Below, in pieces: positions 45,884 through 55,175 of a stretch of 64,000 bases of DNA. Each line of letters starts with the position of its first letter. The stretch's first letter is position 1. Position numbers and translations under genes: made by a program. This DNA is from Amphiura filiformis (taxonomy: Eukaryota; Echinodermata; Ophiuroidea; Amphilepidida; Amphiuridae). The notes beneath the pieces are model-generated. The model was not told the DNA's origin. It did not search any database and was given only the letters and a program-made list of their open reading frames with translations. The stretch lies in NCBI RefSeq assembly GCF_039555335.1, contig NC_092647.1, forward strand, positions 10,568,313 through 10,632,312. The letters run 5' to 3'.

Positions 45884-48567
45884 ATGCCAGAGAATAAGGT
45901 GATGAAGAGGAAGCGGCATTGGACACGGACATCAAGAAAACGCAAACATTGGATGCGCGGTGGCAATTTCTTTAAACCAGGGAATCAGTGGAGTCCATGT
46001 CGAAGAGATGGTGTTAAAGAAGACACAGCGCCAAAAGGTGATGTTCAAGAAGATGTTCCATCTACATCGAATGACATTCAAGGTAGGTAATGCTTTTCTT
46101 TGCAAAGTGTGGACAAGCTGAAAACGGGTCCTTTAATGTTTATCCTACTTTCGTGTCAATTCGCTAAATGTTTAACTTTCTTGGGCATAAAATATTTCGT
46201 GATTCGACAGAGTTAACATAGAAAAGATATGAACGGCACATGTAAATTCAATTCATGGCTAACGCCACATAGTATAGAAGTATTTGCTAATGTGTTGCTT
46301 TCTTTTGTTTTAATATTTTCAATACAGATAGTGTGCCAGAGGTACGCCGAAGAATCTCTATTGATCTCCACCGAATTGCGCGCAATCCGCAGACGCCAGA
46401 GATCCAACCGTCAAGTTTAAGACCATATAAATGTTCTCCTGTCAAAGAGCCCGAATCACCTAAAAGACTGACTGGGAATATTATTACAGATGTGACAAAA
46501 TGTGAGATTAATTTTAATAAGTGTATTCGAAGTCACTTAGAGGCGTTTCCAGATTGCCCTGGTGATGTTATCTTCGATCCACAGTCGTTTAGCACCTGGG
46601 GCTTGGGAATGGCTGGACGACTCAAGTGTTCTGATAGCTGTGGTTTCATATCGGATAAAATGAAATTTTATCAAGAAGTTGTGCGTCCTGGTAGAGGAAG
46701 AAGAGCTGCAAAGATAAACTCGCAGTTACAAGTTGTACTAACAAAACAAACTATTGGAAATTCTGCCGTTCGCGAAGTGTTGGCTTCGATTGACACCCCG
46801 TGTCCCAGCGAGTCTGGCATGCAAAAAACTGCGAACAAAGTGTGTGATGCATATCAAGAAATTGCAGAGAAACAGCTGAGCAAGAACAGAGAACTTGTGA
46901 AAACTGTTAGGACATTGAGAGGACTCGATGAGGCGAACAGGGATGTTCCTCTCGTCGTGGCTCAATCGGACGTAGCCTACAATAATCCCATCAAAGGGAG
47001 AATGTTTTACCAACCAGGAACTCAAGCCTGGGCTCCATGTTTTGCAGGTGAGCCCGGGCTTAGACATTTACCAATCGCGTTCCAAACACGCAGTAAAGTT
47101 TGCAGTTGTGTAGCTAAAAATGGTGTCTTGACACATAGGAAAGACTGTAAAAAGAACTTTCCTTCCGAACAAGCAATGGGCAATGCTGAATATGAACTCG
47201 GTAAAGACTTGGGTAGAGAATTGATGGAAGGAGAATCGCCACTTGGAATTAGCACACTGGTGACCGACGGCGATTCGCACCTGCATAAAGGCATGAAGGA
47301 AGTCATGGCTAGCTTCGAAATCAGAACGGAGAAAGGAGACTGCACCAGACATATCACGAGATCAATAAGTCGCAACATCCGAAAGGGCACTTTAAGTGAC
47401 AGATGCTTGGGGGAGGGAAACACAAGCCAAGAAAAGGGCCGAAATAAGCAAATACTGGCCAATTTTATCGAGAGACGATGTTCAATGGAGTTTAGGGCAG
47501 CCTACAGAAGATACGGTAGCAACTTGGAGAAACTAGTGAACACTTGCAAACTTGCCAAAATAGGAATTTTAGGGTGTGTGCAGGGCCATCCCGACATATG
47601 TCGACAATCTTCTCTCGTGTGTGGAGCCCACAGATGGAAGAGCAAGAGCAAGGTAAACATTTCGAGTCTATTCTAATCATGTTTTCTTTCAAATAAATGA
47701 AGTAAATGAACAAAAGGACACCCTGCGTAAAACTGTAAGATCCCTGACGCCGCTGATGCTATAAAGCTATATGCACATTTAAACTTCATCGTGCTTGTAT
47801 ATAAGGAGGTGTAACGTTTATGGTTAGGGTCTAGGGTTGGGTATAAGATCTAGGGTTAGTGTATTGGTTTTAAGCTTCCGTTCTGGCTAGGGTTAGGGTT
47901 AGAATTTAGATCAGGGTTATGATTAGATTAGGGTTAGGATTTTGTTAAGTTTATGATTAGGTTAGGGTTAGGGCTCGGTTATGTTAAAGATGAAGAGGGT
48001 ATTCTGTAATTATTCCGAATTTCGAGTAATGGTTCCCTTTTTTATTTGTTTTTCATTTTTACTCAGCCACCACCAGGCCTACCAGACCGCAACTATGTTA
48101 AACTCAGCAAATCAGATGCATGCCTAATAGAAAAATGGATTGACAACAAGTTGGGTCCAACTGCTGTGAGAGGACAGAAGGATAACATCACAACAAATAG
48201 AAGCGAAGCATCACACCTGACTGTGCTCAGAGGGTCACCTAAGTGTCGCAATCGTCGCAGAAATTTCAGCGGACGCGCAAAATCTGCGGTCCACTCCATG
48301 AGTGTTGGTGTCATTGATAGTGTTGTGACGGCCAACACTATCCTCGGCGCAGAAAACGCGACCAACTGTCCCGCTAATCACGCCCGCAGACAATTAAGAA
48401 ACAGAAATATCTATCATAAAGACAGAAGAACATCTCGGGCATATAAGGCTTCAAAATTTGCCTCTGTAAGACGAGCAAGACATAGTCGACAGTCTGCCTC
48501 CAGAGGATACCGTACCGGTGTCCAAGATCCCATAGTTCGGCTTGATCACTCTTACACACCTACCTAG
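45884..48567 (+). CDS. DDE transposase, copy A (three exons, open)
   Basis: Exons 45884-46082, 46328-47652 and 48067-48567. Junctions CAAG/GTAGGT..TACAG/AT and CAAG/GTAAAC..CTCAG/CC join in phase to 674 codons plus stop. The N-terminus is strongly basic (KRKRHWTRTSRKRKHW). A CxxC-type cluster is near residue 167 (LKCSDSC). The putative triad is D281 (SDVAYNNP), D380/D382 (TLVTDGDSHL) and E555 (TNRSEASHLTVLRG). Zinc-type cysteines and histidines lie in CSCV...HRKDC and CVQGHPDIC...CGAH. The layout resembles the metazoan Mutator-like transposase family (Pfam Mutator/MULE type; Kolobok-like proteins are similar), but the 4-bp flank fits neither Mutator nor Kolobok. Near 47410-47440 two compensating indels relative to copy B leave a short out-of-frame patch (about residues 428-438). 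Confidence 0.8.
47822..47980 (+). repeat. Telomere-like TTAGGG repeats in transposase intron 2 (copy A)
   Basis: About a dozen GGTTAGGGTTAG-type units, interrupted by TTAGATTAGGG and TTTATGATTAGG variants, sit in the 414-bp second intron. The motif is the metazoan telomere repeat in degenerate form. Confidence 0.75.
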
Positions 48568-48698
48568 GGATAAAAGTTGAAGAGAACAGAAAGAAGTGTT
48601 AATGTCATGACATGATTCATTTAATTTTTTTAATGACACATCACAGTAGGCCTATGTATGTTCGACAAACAAATCACTTTCTCTTTTTTGTGATTGGT

Positions 48699-48742
48699 AG
48701 TTCTGAAAAGAACTGTTTGGTTTAGTAGTCCTAAAAAGGACT
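48699..48742 (-). promoter_or_regulatory. Two histone-like stem-loops after the endonuclease stop (copy A)
   Basis: On the minus strand AGTCCTTTTTAGGACT (48727-48742) and AGTTCTTTTCAGAACT (48699-48714) lie 27 and 55 nt after the endonuclease stop. Both keep the six-pair stem, four-base loop and the G-C second pair of the histone consensus, but have A-T at the base. The second is followed by ACCAATCACAAAAAAGAG, a purine-rich stretch where a U7-binding element would be. Confidence 0.4.
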
Positions 48743-48768
48743 GTTTTTGTAAAATGACTGAGGAAAGA

Positions 48769-49169
48769 TCACTGCTTTCTGATGATGCAGGGAGGTGAAC
48801 ATCCGCCGCACGTCCTGCCAAAGTGGCAATCAATCCTCCTGGTGTTGTCAACAGGCATTTCCAGATGCAGGTGGCTTATCTCAACGCATTCCTTCTTGCC
48901 ACACCTGTGGGAGACTTCCCGGCTGCTCGATTTCGTATGAGGTGCGGTTCTCGGTTTTCCAAAATGTACACGGCCCTGTGAAGCGTAGTGTTCACTTCTC
49001 TGTGCCCAGGATACCGCAGATGATACCTAAAGTATCCAGCCTTCGTCTGGGATCCTTCACGTACCAGCAAACACCCCTGGTCCCTGTCACATCTCGTGTA
49101 AATTTGCTCCAACTTGTCTTTAATTTTACCTTCCTCCGTCTTTCCGTCACTTAGCATGGGCGCTGCCAT
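48769..49169 (-). pseudogene. His-Cys box endonuclease, copy A (frameshifted)
   Basis: Same gene as 53664-54065. One C is missing in the C-run near 48918, so the frame shifts just before the catalytic SH.C motif, and the product would end in an unrelated tail. All other residues agree with copy B. The shift is at a homopolymer, so a sequencing or assembly error is possible. Confidence 0.7.
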
Positions 49170-49397
49170 TTTGTATGTATACAGTGCAGTGATTCGCCAA
49201 AAGTTTGGCGGTAAAGCCTACTATAATTATGTTTAAATGCAATAAAAAAATATGTTATATTAATTCATTGTGAAGACAGTAATTCTTAGAGTGTAAATCA
49301 ATTTTTATATACTTTTAAAAGTACGAAAATAAAGAGTAAAGGGGCATTTTCAAAGCAAAAAACACTGAAAACTGGCCATTTTGCGCATGTCTTCGAA

Positions 49398-49870
49398 GGG
49401 CGCACACCACTAAATAAAGTCCCATTGAAATACACGTAGATATACATGAAAGTAACTTTGTTTTTTTTCTACCCCATGTAAAACCAATTTTCATATTTTA
49501 ATCGCATCAATGTCTTAAATAAAGATGAAATTTTAATTAAAAATAGGTTTTTTGACACAAGTTGAGACTAACTTTTGAGATACGAACCCCTGAACAGCGC
49601 CATTCCGAATTTCAGCCGACACTAGCGCCTCCTTACCGGTTCCGGCCATGATATTGTTCCGAGAGCCTATCGCCCATGCACATTCGTTTCGGAACATTTT
49701 CTGAACGGATTTGTAATGTTGAGCTCCTATTCTATCGTTTTGGTCAAAACATTCAAGAGTCACTCAAATTCGGTTCCCGCGGGACGCCGATCTATTTACC
49801 ATAGGTGCTATTTTTTACCGGGACTATGAAGGGTTACACCAAATGCGGAAGGATTTAGTGGTGTGCTGCC
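49398..49870. repeat. Central direct repeat S2
   Basis: 473 bp. Same boundaries as S1 and S3, but with private differences (CCGCGGGACGCCGATCTATT where S1 and S3 have CTCGGGACGCCGATATATT; a longer T-run near 49460). It is not flanked by TACA. Confidence 0.8.
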
Positions 49871-50694
49871 TTATAAGACAAAAATTTTTGTTTTTTAATT
49901 TTTTTCTGGAAAGAATAGACATTTTAAAGAAAAAAGTGTCAAACCATTCCTCTCTGTGATTTGTTGATCTCAAATGAGACCATGTTTTTGTAAAATGATG
50001 GTATCCCAAATTGCACTGTAAGTATGTAGTGTTTGAATGCAATCAGAGTACTTATAGACTCTTTAGTTGACATAACTATTCCACGTAAGTTTTGGTTTGA
50101 TCATGCATATATGAATTGGAAAAGCGACTATATCTAGTAAAACATGTCAAACAACATTTCCACATTATTTTAACATTCTTCAAGTCATAATAAATGAATT
50201 AAATTAGCTTTAACATGTTTAACGTTAAGGCACGCAAAAGCTACATGAGTCAGAGTGTGATTTCATTTCGTAAATCTATTTAATTTAGGAGTCGACTACT
50301 TAAGAGTATAATGTGTTCAAAGTTGAAAAGTAACAAAAACACTTTCATGAATTGTGTAGAATAATGAGATATACGGATATGTTACACTGTGGACATACGT
50401 ACATGTTTAAACCCGACTTTTAGACCTACGTGCATCCTACAGGATTGATGAACATAATGCGTTCCTCTAAAAAAGATTCCTTCAAGTTCTTCTTCATCAT
50501 CTTCTTCTTTTATCTTATGTATCTTATGATCACATGTTTTAGCATTAAATTAAAGTGTGTAAGATTTATTGATCTGAACTAACCCGTTAACCTATTGACC
50601 CTTCAGGAAGCGGGGAAGTTCAAGTTTATGAGAGTAGTAGTCACGTGACCTGATCTCCAAGAAAAAGAATGACCATTATTACGAAGTTATTGCG

Positions 50695-50702
50695 TATATA
50701 AG
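50695..50702 (+). promoter_or_regulatory. TATA box of transposase copy B
   Basis: TATATAAG 82-89 bp upstream of the ATG at 50784; a CACGTG E-box is at 50642-50647. Confidence 0.5.
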
Positions 50703-50783
50703 CGCATGTAAATGACGAATTTTGATATTTGGAATCTATCTTTCATATAAATAATATAAATACTTGAAGAAAAAATTAACAAC

Positions 50784-53461
50784 ATGCCAGAGAATAAGGT
50801 GATGAAGAGGAAGCGGCATTGGACACGGACATCAAGAAAACGCAAACATTGGATGCGCGGTGGCAATTTCTTTAAACCAGGGAATCAGTGGAGTCCATGT
50901 CGAAGAGATGGTGTTAAAGAAGACACAGCGCCAAAAGGTGATGTTCAAGAAGATGTTCCATCTACATCGAATGACATTCAAGGTAGGTAATGCTTTTCTT
51001 TGCAAAGTGTGGACAAGCTGAAAACGGGTCCTTTAATGTTTATCCTACTTTCGTGTCAATTCGCTAAATGTTTAACTTTCTTGGGCATAAAATATTTCGT
51101 GATTCGACAGAGTTAACATAGAAAAGATATGAACGGCACATGTAAATTCAATTCATGGCTAACGCCACATAGTATAGAAGTATTTGCTAATGTGTTGCTT
51201 TCTTTTGTTTTAATATTTTCAATACAGATAGTGTGCCAGAGGTACGCCGAAGAATCTCTATTGATCTCCACCGAATTGCGCGCAATCCGCAGACGCCAGA
51301 GATCCAACCGTCAAGTTTAAGACCATATAAATGTTCTCCTGTCAAAGAGCCCGAATCACCTAAAAGACTGACTGGGAATATTATTACAGATGTGACAAAA
51401 TGTGAGATTAATTTTAATAAGTGTATTCGAAGTCACTTAGAGGCGTTTCCAGATTGCCCTGGTGATGTTATCTTCGATCCACAGTCGTTTAGCACCTGGG
51501 GCTTGGGAATGGCTGGACGACTCAAGTGTTCTGATAGCTGTGGTTTCATATCGGATAAAATGAAATTTTATCAAGAAGTTGTGCGTCCTGGTAGAGGAAG
51601 AAGAGCTGCAAAGATAAACTCGCAGTTACAAGTTGTACTAACAAAACAAACTATTGGAAATTCTGCCGTTCGCGAAGTGTTGGCTTCGATTGACACCCCG
51701 TGTCCCAGCGAGTCTGGCATGCAAAAAACTGCGAACAAAGTGTGTGATGCATATCAAGAAATTGCAGAGAAACAGCTGAGCAAGAACAGAGAACTTGTGA
51801 AAACTGTTAGGACATTGAGAGGACTCGATGAGGCGAACAGGGATGTTCCTCTCGTCGTGGCTCAATCGGACGTAGCCTACAATAATCCCATCAAAGGGAG
51901 AATGTTTTACCAACCAGGAACTCAAGCCTGGGCTCCATGTTTTGCAGGTGAGCCCGGGCTTAGACATTTACCAATCGCGTTCCAAACACGCAGTAAAGTT
52001 TGCAGTTGTGTAGCTAAAAATGGTGTCTTGACACATAGGAAAGACTGTAAAAAGAACTTTCCTTCCGAACAAGCAATGGGCAATGCTGAATATGAACTCG
52101 GTAAAGACTTGGGTAGAGAATTGATGGAAGGAGAATCGCCACTTGGAATTAGCACACTGGTGACCGACGGCGATTCGCACCTGCATAAAGGCATGAAGGA
52201 AGTCATGGCTAGCTTCGAAATCAGAACGGAGAAAGGAGACTGCACCAGACATATCACGAGATCAATAAGTCGCAACATCCGAAAGGGCACTTTAAGTGAC
52301 AGATGCTTGGGGAGGAAACACAAGCCAAGAAAAGGGCCGAAATAAGCAAATACTGGCCAATTTTATCGAGAGACGATGTTCAATGGAGTTTAGGGCAGCC
52401 TACAGAAGATACGGTAGCAACTTGGAGAAACTAGTGAACACTTGCAAACTTGCCAAAATAGGAATTTTAGGGTGTGTGCAGGGCCATCCCGACATATGTC
52501 GACAATCTTCTCTCGTGTGTGGAGCCCACAGATGGAAGAGCAAGAGCAAGGTAAACATTTCGAGTCTATTCTAATCATGTTTTCTTTCAAATAAATGAAG
52601 TAAATGAACAAAAGGACACCCTGCGTAAAACTGTAAGATCCCTGACGCCGCTGATGCTATAAAGCTATATGCACATTTAAACTTCATCGTGCTTGTATAT
52701 AAGGAGGTGTAACGTTTATGGTTAGGGTCTAGGGTTGGGTATAAGATCTAGGGTTAGTGTATTGGTTTTAAGCTTCCGTTCTGGCTAGGGTTAGGGTTAG
52801 AATTTAGATCAGGGTTATGATTAGATTAGGGTTAGGATTTTGTTAAGTTTATGATTAGGTTAGGGTTAGGGCTCGGTTATGTTAAAGATGAAGAGGGTAT
52901 TCTGTAATTATTCCGAATTTCGAGTAATGGTTCCCTTTTTATTTGTTTTCATTTTACTCAGCCACCACCAGGCCTACCAGACCGCAACTATGTTAAACTC
53001 AGCAAATCAGATGCATGCCTAATAGAAAATGGATTGACAACAAGTTGGGTCCAACTGCTGTGAGAGGACAGAAGGATAACATCACAACAAATAGAAGCGA
53101 AGCATCACACCTGACTGTGCTCAGAGGGTCACCTAAGTGTCGCAATCGTCGCAGAAATTTCAGCGGACGCGCAAAATCTGCGGTCCACTCCATGAGTGTT
53201 GGTGTCATTGATAGTGTTGTGACGGCCAACACTATCCTCGGCGCAGAAAACGCGACCAACTGTCCCGCTAATCACGCCCGCAGACAATTAAGAAACAGAA
53301 ATATCTATCATAAAGACAGAAGAACATCTCGGGCATATAAGGCTTCAAAATTTGCCTCTGTAAGACGAGCAAGACATAGTCGACAGTCTGCCTCCAGAGG
53401 ATACCGTACCGGTGTCCAAGATCCCATAGTTCGGCTTGATCACTCTTACACACCTACCTAG
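50784..53461 (+). pseudogene. DDE transposase, copy B (two frameshifts)
   Basis: Exons correspond to 50784-50982, 51228-52550 and 52962-53461. Exon 1 and most of exon 2 are identical in protein to copy A. At 52308-52316 the G-runs are two bases shorter, so the frame ends at PRKGPK, stop. In exon 3 near 53026 one A is missing from the run in ATAGAAAATGG. The two catalytic aspartates are encoded before the first break and the glutamate after the second. Both breaks are homopolymer length changes. Confidence 0.75.
52719..52876 (+). repeat. Telomere-like TTAGGG repeats in transposase intron 2 (copy B)
   Basis: Identical arrangement to 47822-47980, so it predates the dimer formation. Confidence 0.75.
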
Positions 53462-53593
53462 GGATAAAAGTTGAAGAGAACAGAAAGAAGTGTTAATGTC
53501 ATGACATGATTCATTTAATTTTTTTTAATGACACATCACAGTAGGCCTATGTATGTTCGACAAACAAATCACTTTCTCTTTTTTGTGATTGGT

Positions 53594-53637
53594 AGTTCTG
53601 AAAAGAACTGTTTGGTTTAGTAGTCCTAAAAAGGACT
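53594..53637 (-). promoter_or_regulatory. Two histone-like stem-loops after the endonuclease stop (copy B)
   Basis: Same two hairpins as in copy A (53622-53637 and 53594-53609), 27 and 55 nt past the stop of the intact endonuclease frame. Confidence 0.4.
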
Positions 53638-53663
53638 GTTTTTGTAAAATGACTGAGGAAAGA

Positions 53664-54065
53664 TCACTGCTTTCTGATGATGCAGGGAGGTGAACATCCG
53701 CCGCACGTCCTGCCAAAGTGGCAATCAATCCTCCTGGTGTTGTCAACAGGCATTTCCAGATGCAGGTGGCTTATCTCAACGCATTCCTTCTTGCCACACC
53801 TGTGGGAGACTTCCCCGGCTGCTCGATTTCGTATGAGGTGCGGTTCTCGATTTTCCAAAATGTACACGGCCCTGTGAAGCGTAGTGTTCACTTCTCTGTG
53901 CCCAGGATACCGCAGATGATACCTAAAGTATCCAGCCTTCGTCTGGGATCCTTCACGTACCAGCAAACACCCCTGGTCCCTGTCACATCTCGTGTAAATT
54001 TGCTCCAACTTGTCTTTAATTTTACCTTCCTCCGTCTTTCCGTCACTTAGCATGGGCGCTGCCAT
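53664..54065 (-). CDS. His-Cys box (His-Me finger) homing endonuclease-like protein, copy B
   Basis: 133 aa from ATG at 54065. The N-terminal half has QGCLLVREGS and GYFRYHLRYPGHREVNTTLH; the C-terminal half has EVSHRCGKKECVEISHLHLE, then MPVDNTRRIDC and CGGCSPPC. Catalytic His88 and metal-binding Asn109 are 21 residues apart, as are H98 and N119 in I-PpoI. C90, C95 and H100 have the same spacing as C100, C105 and H110 there, with C33 as the fourth ligand. C115, C121, C124 and C128 form the second zinc site, with cysteine where I-PpoI has H134. Function: DNA cleavage, inferred. The gene converges with the transposase (about 200 bp between stops). Homing endonucleases of this box occur mainly in rDNA group I introns; inside an animal DNA transposon it is unusual. 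Confidence 0.8.
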   Translation of the reverse strand: MAAPMLSDGKTEEGKIKDKLEQIYTRCDRDQGCLLVREGSQTKAGYFRYHLRYPGHREVNTTLHRAVYILENREPHLIRNRAAGEVSHRCGKKECVEISHLHLEMPVDNTRRIDCHFGRTCGGCSPPCIIRKQ

Positions 54066-54293
54066 TTTGTATGTATACAGTGCAGTGATTCGCCAAAAGT
54101 TTGGCGGTAAAGCCTACTATAATTATGTTTAAATGCAATAAAAAAATATGTTATATTAATTCATTGTGAAGACAGTAATTCTTAGAGTGTAAATCAATTT
54201 TTATATACTTTTAAAAGTACGAAAATAAAGAGTAAAGGGGCATTTTCAAAGCAAAAAACACTGAAAACTGGCCATTTTGCGCATGTCTTCGAA

Positions 54294-54763
54294 GGGCGCA
54301 CACCACTAAATAAAGTCCCATTGAAATACACGTAGATATACATGAAAGTAACTTTGTTTTTCTACCCCATGTAAAACCAATTTTCATATTTTAATCGCAT
54401 CAATGTCTTAAATAAAGATGAAATTTTAATTAAAAATAGGTTTTTTGACACAAGTTGAGACTAACTTTTGAGATACGAACCCCTGAACAGCGCCATTCCG
54501 AATTTCAGCCGACACTAGCGCCTCCTTACCGGTTCCGGCCATGATATTGTTCCGAGAGCCTATCGCCCATGCACATTCGTTTCGGAACATTTTCTGAACG
54601 GATTTGTAATGTTGAGCTCCTATTCTATCGTTTTGGTCAAAACATTCAAGAGTCACTCAAATTCGGTTCCCTCGGGACGCCGATATATTTCGCATAGGTG
54701 CTATTTTTTACCGGGACTATGAAGGGTTACACCAAATGCGGAAGGATTTAGTGGTGTGCTGCC
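54294..54763. repeat. Terminal direct repeat S3
   Basis: 470 bp, matching S1 at the sites where S2 differs. Its right TIR is the outer end of the array and is followed by TACA (54764-54767). Confidence 0.8.
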
Positions 54764-54767
54764 TACA
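54764..54767. repeat. TACA, probable target-site duplication (right)
   Basis: Matches 44499-44502. Four bases only, so a chance match cannot be excluded. Confidence 0.5.
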
Positions 54768-55175
54768 ACCTATCCAACGAATTATATGATTGATGGTGTG
54801 TGTAAAAATGTACTTGAATTTAGCTCGCTTTAGCCCCGGGCTTTAGCATTAAAAACTGCATATGAAGGGAATAATTGCAGTGACACAGAAATGGCGTATT
54901 AGTGGCTAACAAAATTATGCCAACTGCTCGACGATTCTCTACAATTGTCAGTAATGGTGGATGCTGATCACTCTGTTTGCTTTTCACTTTTGTACTGACA
55001 TATAGCCTGGAATTTTCACAAGAGTGTTGAAAACTTTACGCCGTCAGTACATTTGCAAATTTGTGCTCTCTGGTCTCACAAAGTTAGCTACGCCTCTTTT
55101 GTTAGATTACAATAATAATTGCACTTAATTACAATAATAGTATTAATAATACTGTTTGTACTTAGGTAGAAGACG

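Larger units (their letters stand above)
44503..54763. mobile_element. Dimeric DNA transposon array S-I-S-I-S
   Basis: Three direct copies of a 470-bp segment S (44503-44972, 49398-49870, 54294-54763) alternate with two almost identical 4.4-kb internal parts I (44973-49397 and 49871-54293). The array starts GGGCGCACACCACTAAAT and ends with the complement of GGCAGCACACCACTAAAT (16 of 18 match). Only the outermost ends have a matching TACA. This fits one S-I-S element that became a dimer by unequal recombination between its S repeats after or before insertion. Each I carries a transposase and a homing-endonuclease-like gene in convergent orientation. Confidence 0.8.

Noticed and set aside
46213-46420. 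Small frames inside transposase intron 1, repeated in copy B
   Set aside because: They are intronic, and they are identical in both copies only because the array was duplicated recently.
46738-47462. Minus-strand frames of about 100-150 codons opposite the transposase
   Set aside because: Shadows of the transposase exon; no protein-like features.
44503-54763. LTR retrotransposon interpretation of the S-I-S array
   Set aside because: S does not begin TG and end CA, no primer-binding site or polypurine tract is visible, and the internal genes are a spliced transposase and an endonuclease, with no gag or reverse transcriptase.
44503-54763. Assigning the element firmly to Mutator, Kolobok or Sola
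   Set aside because: The protein looks Mutator/Kolobok-like, but the flank is 4 bp (TACA) rather than 8-10 bp or TTAA; without a search the superfamily cannot be settled.
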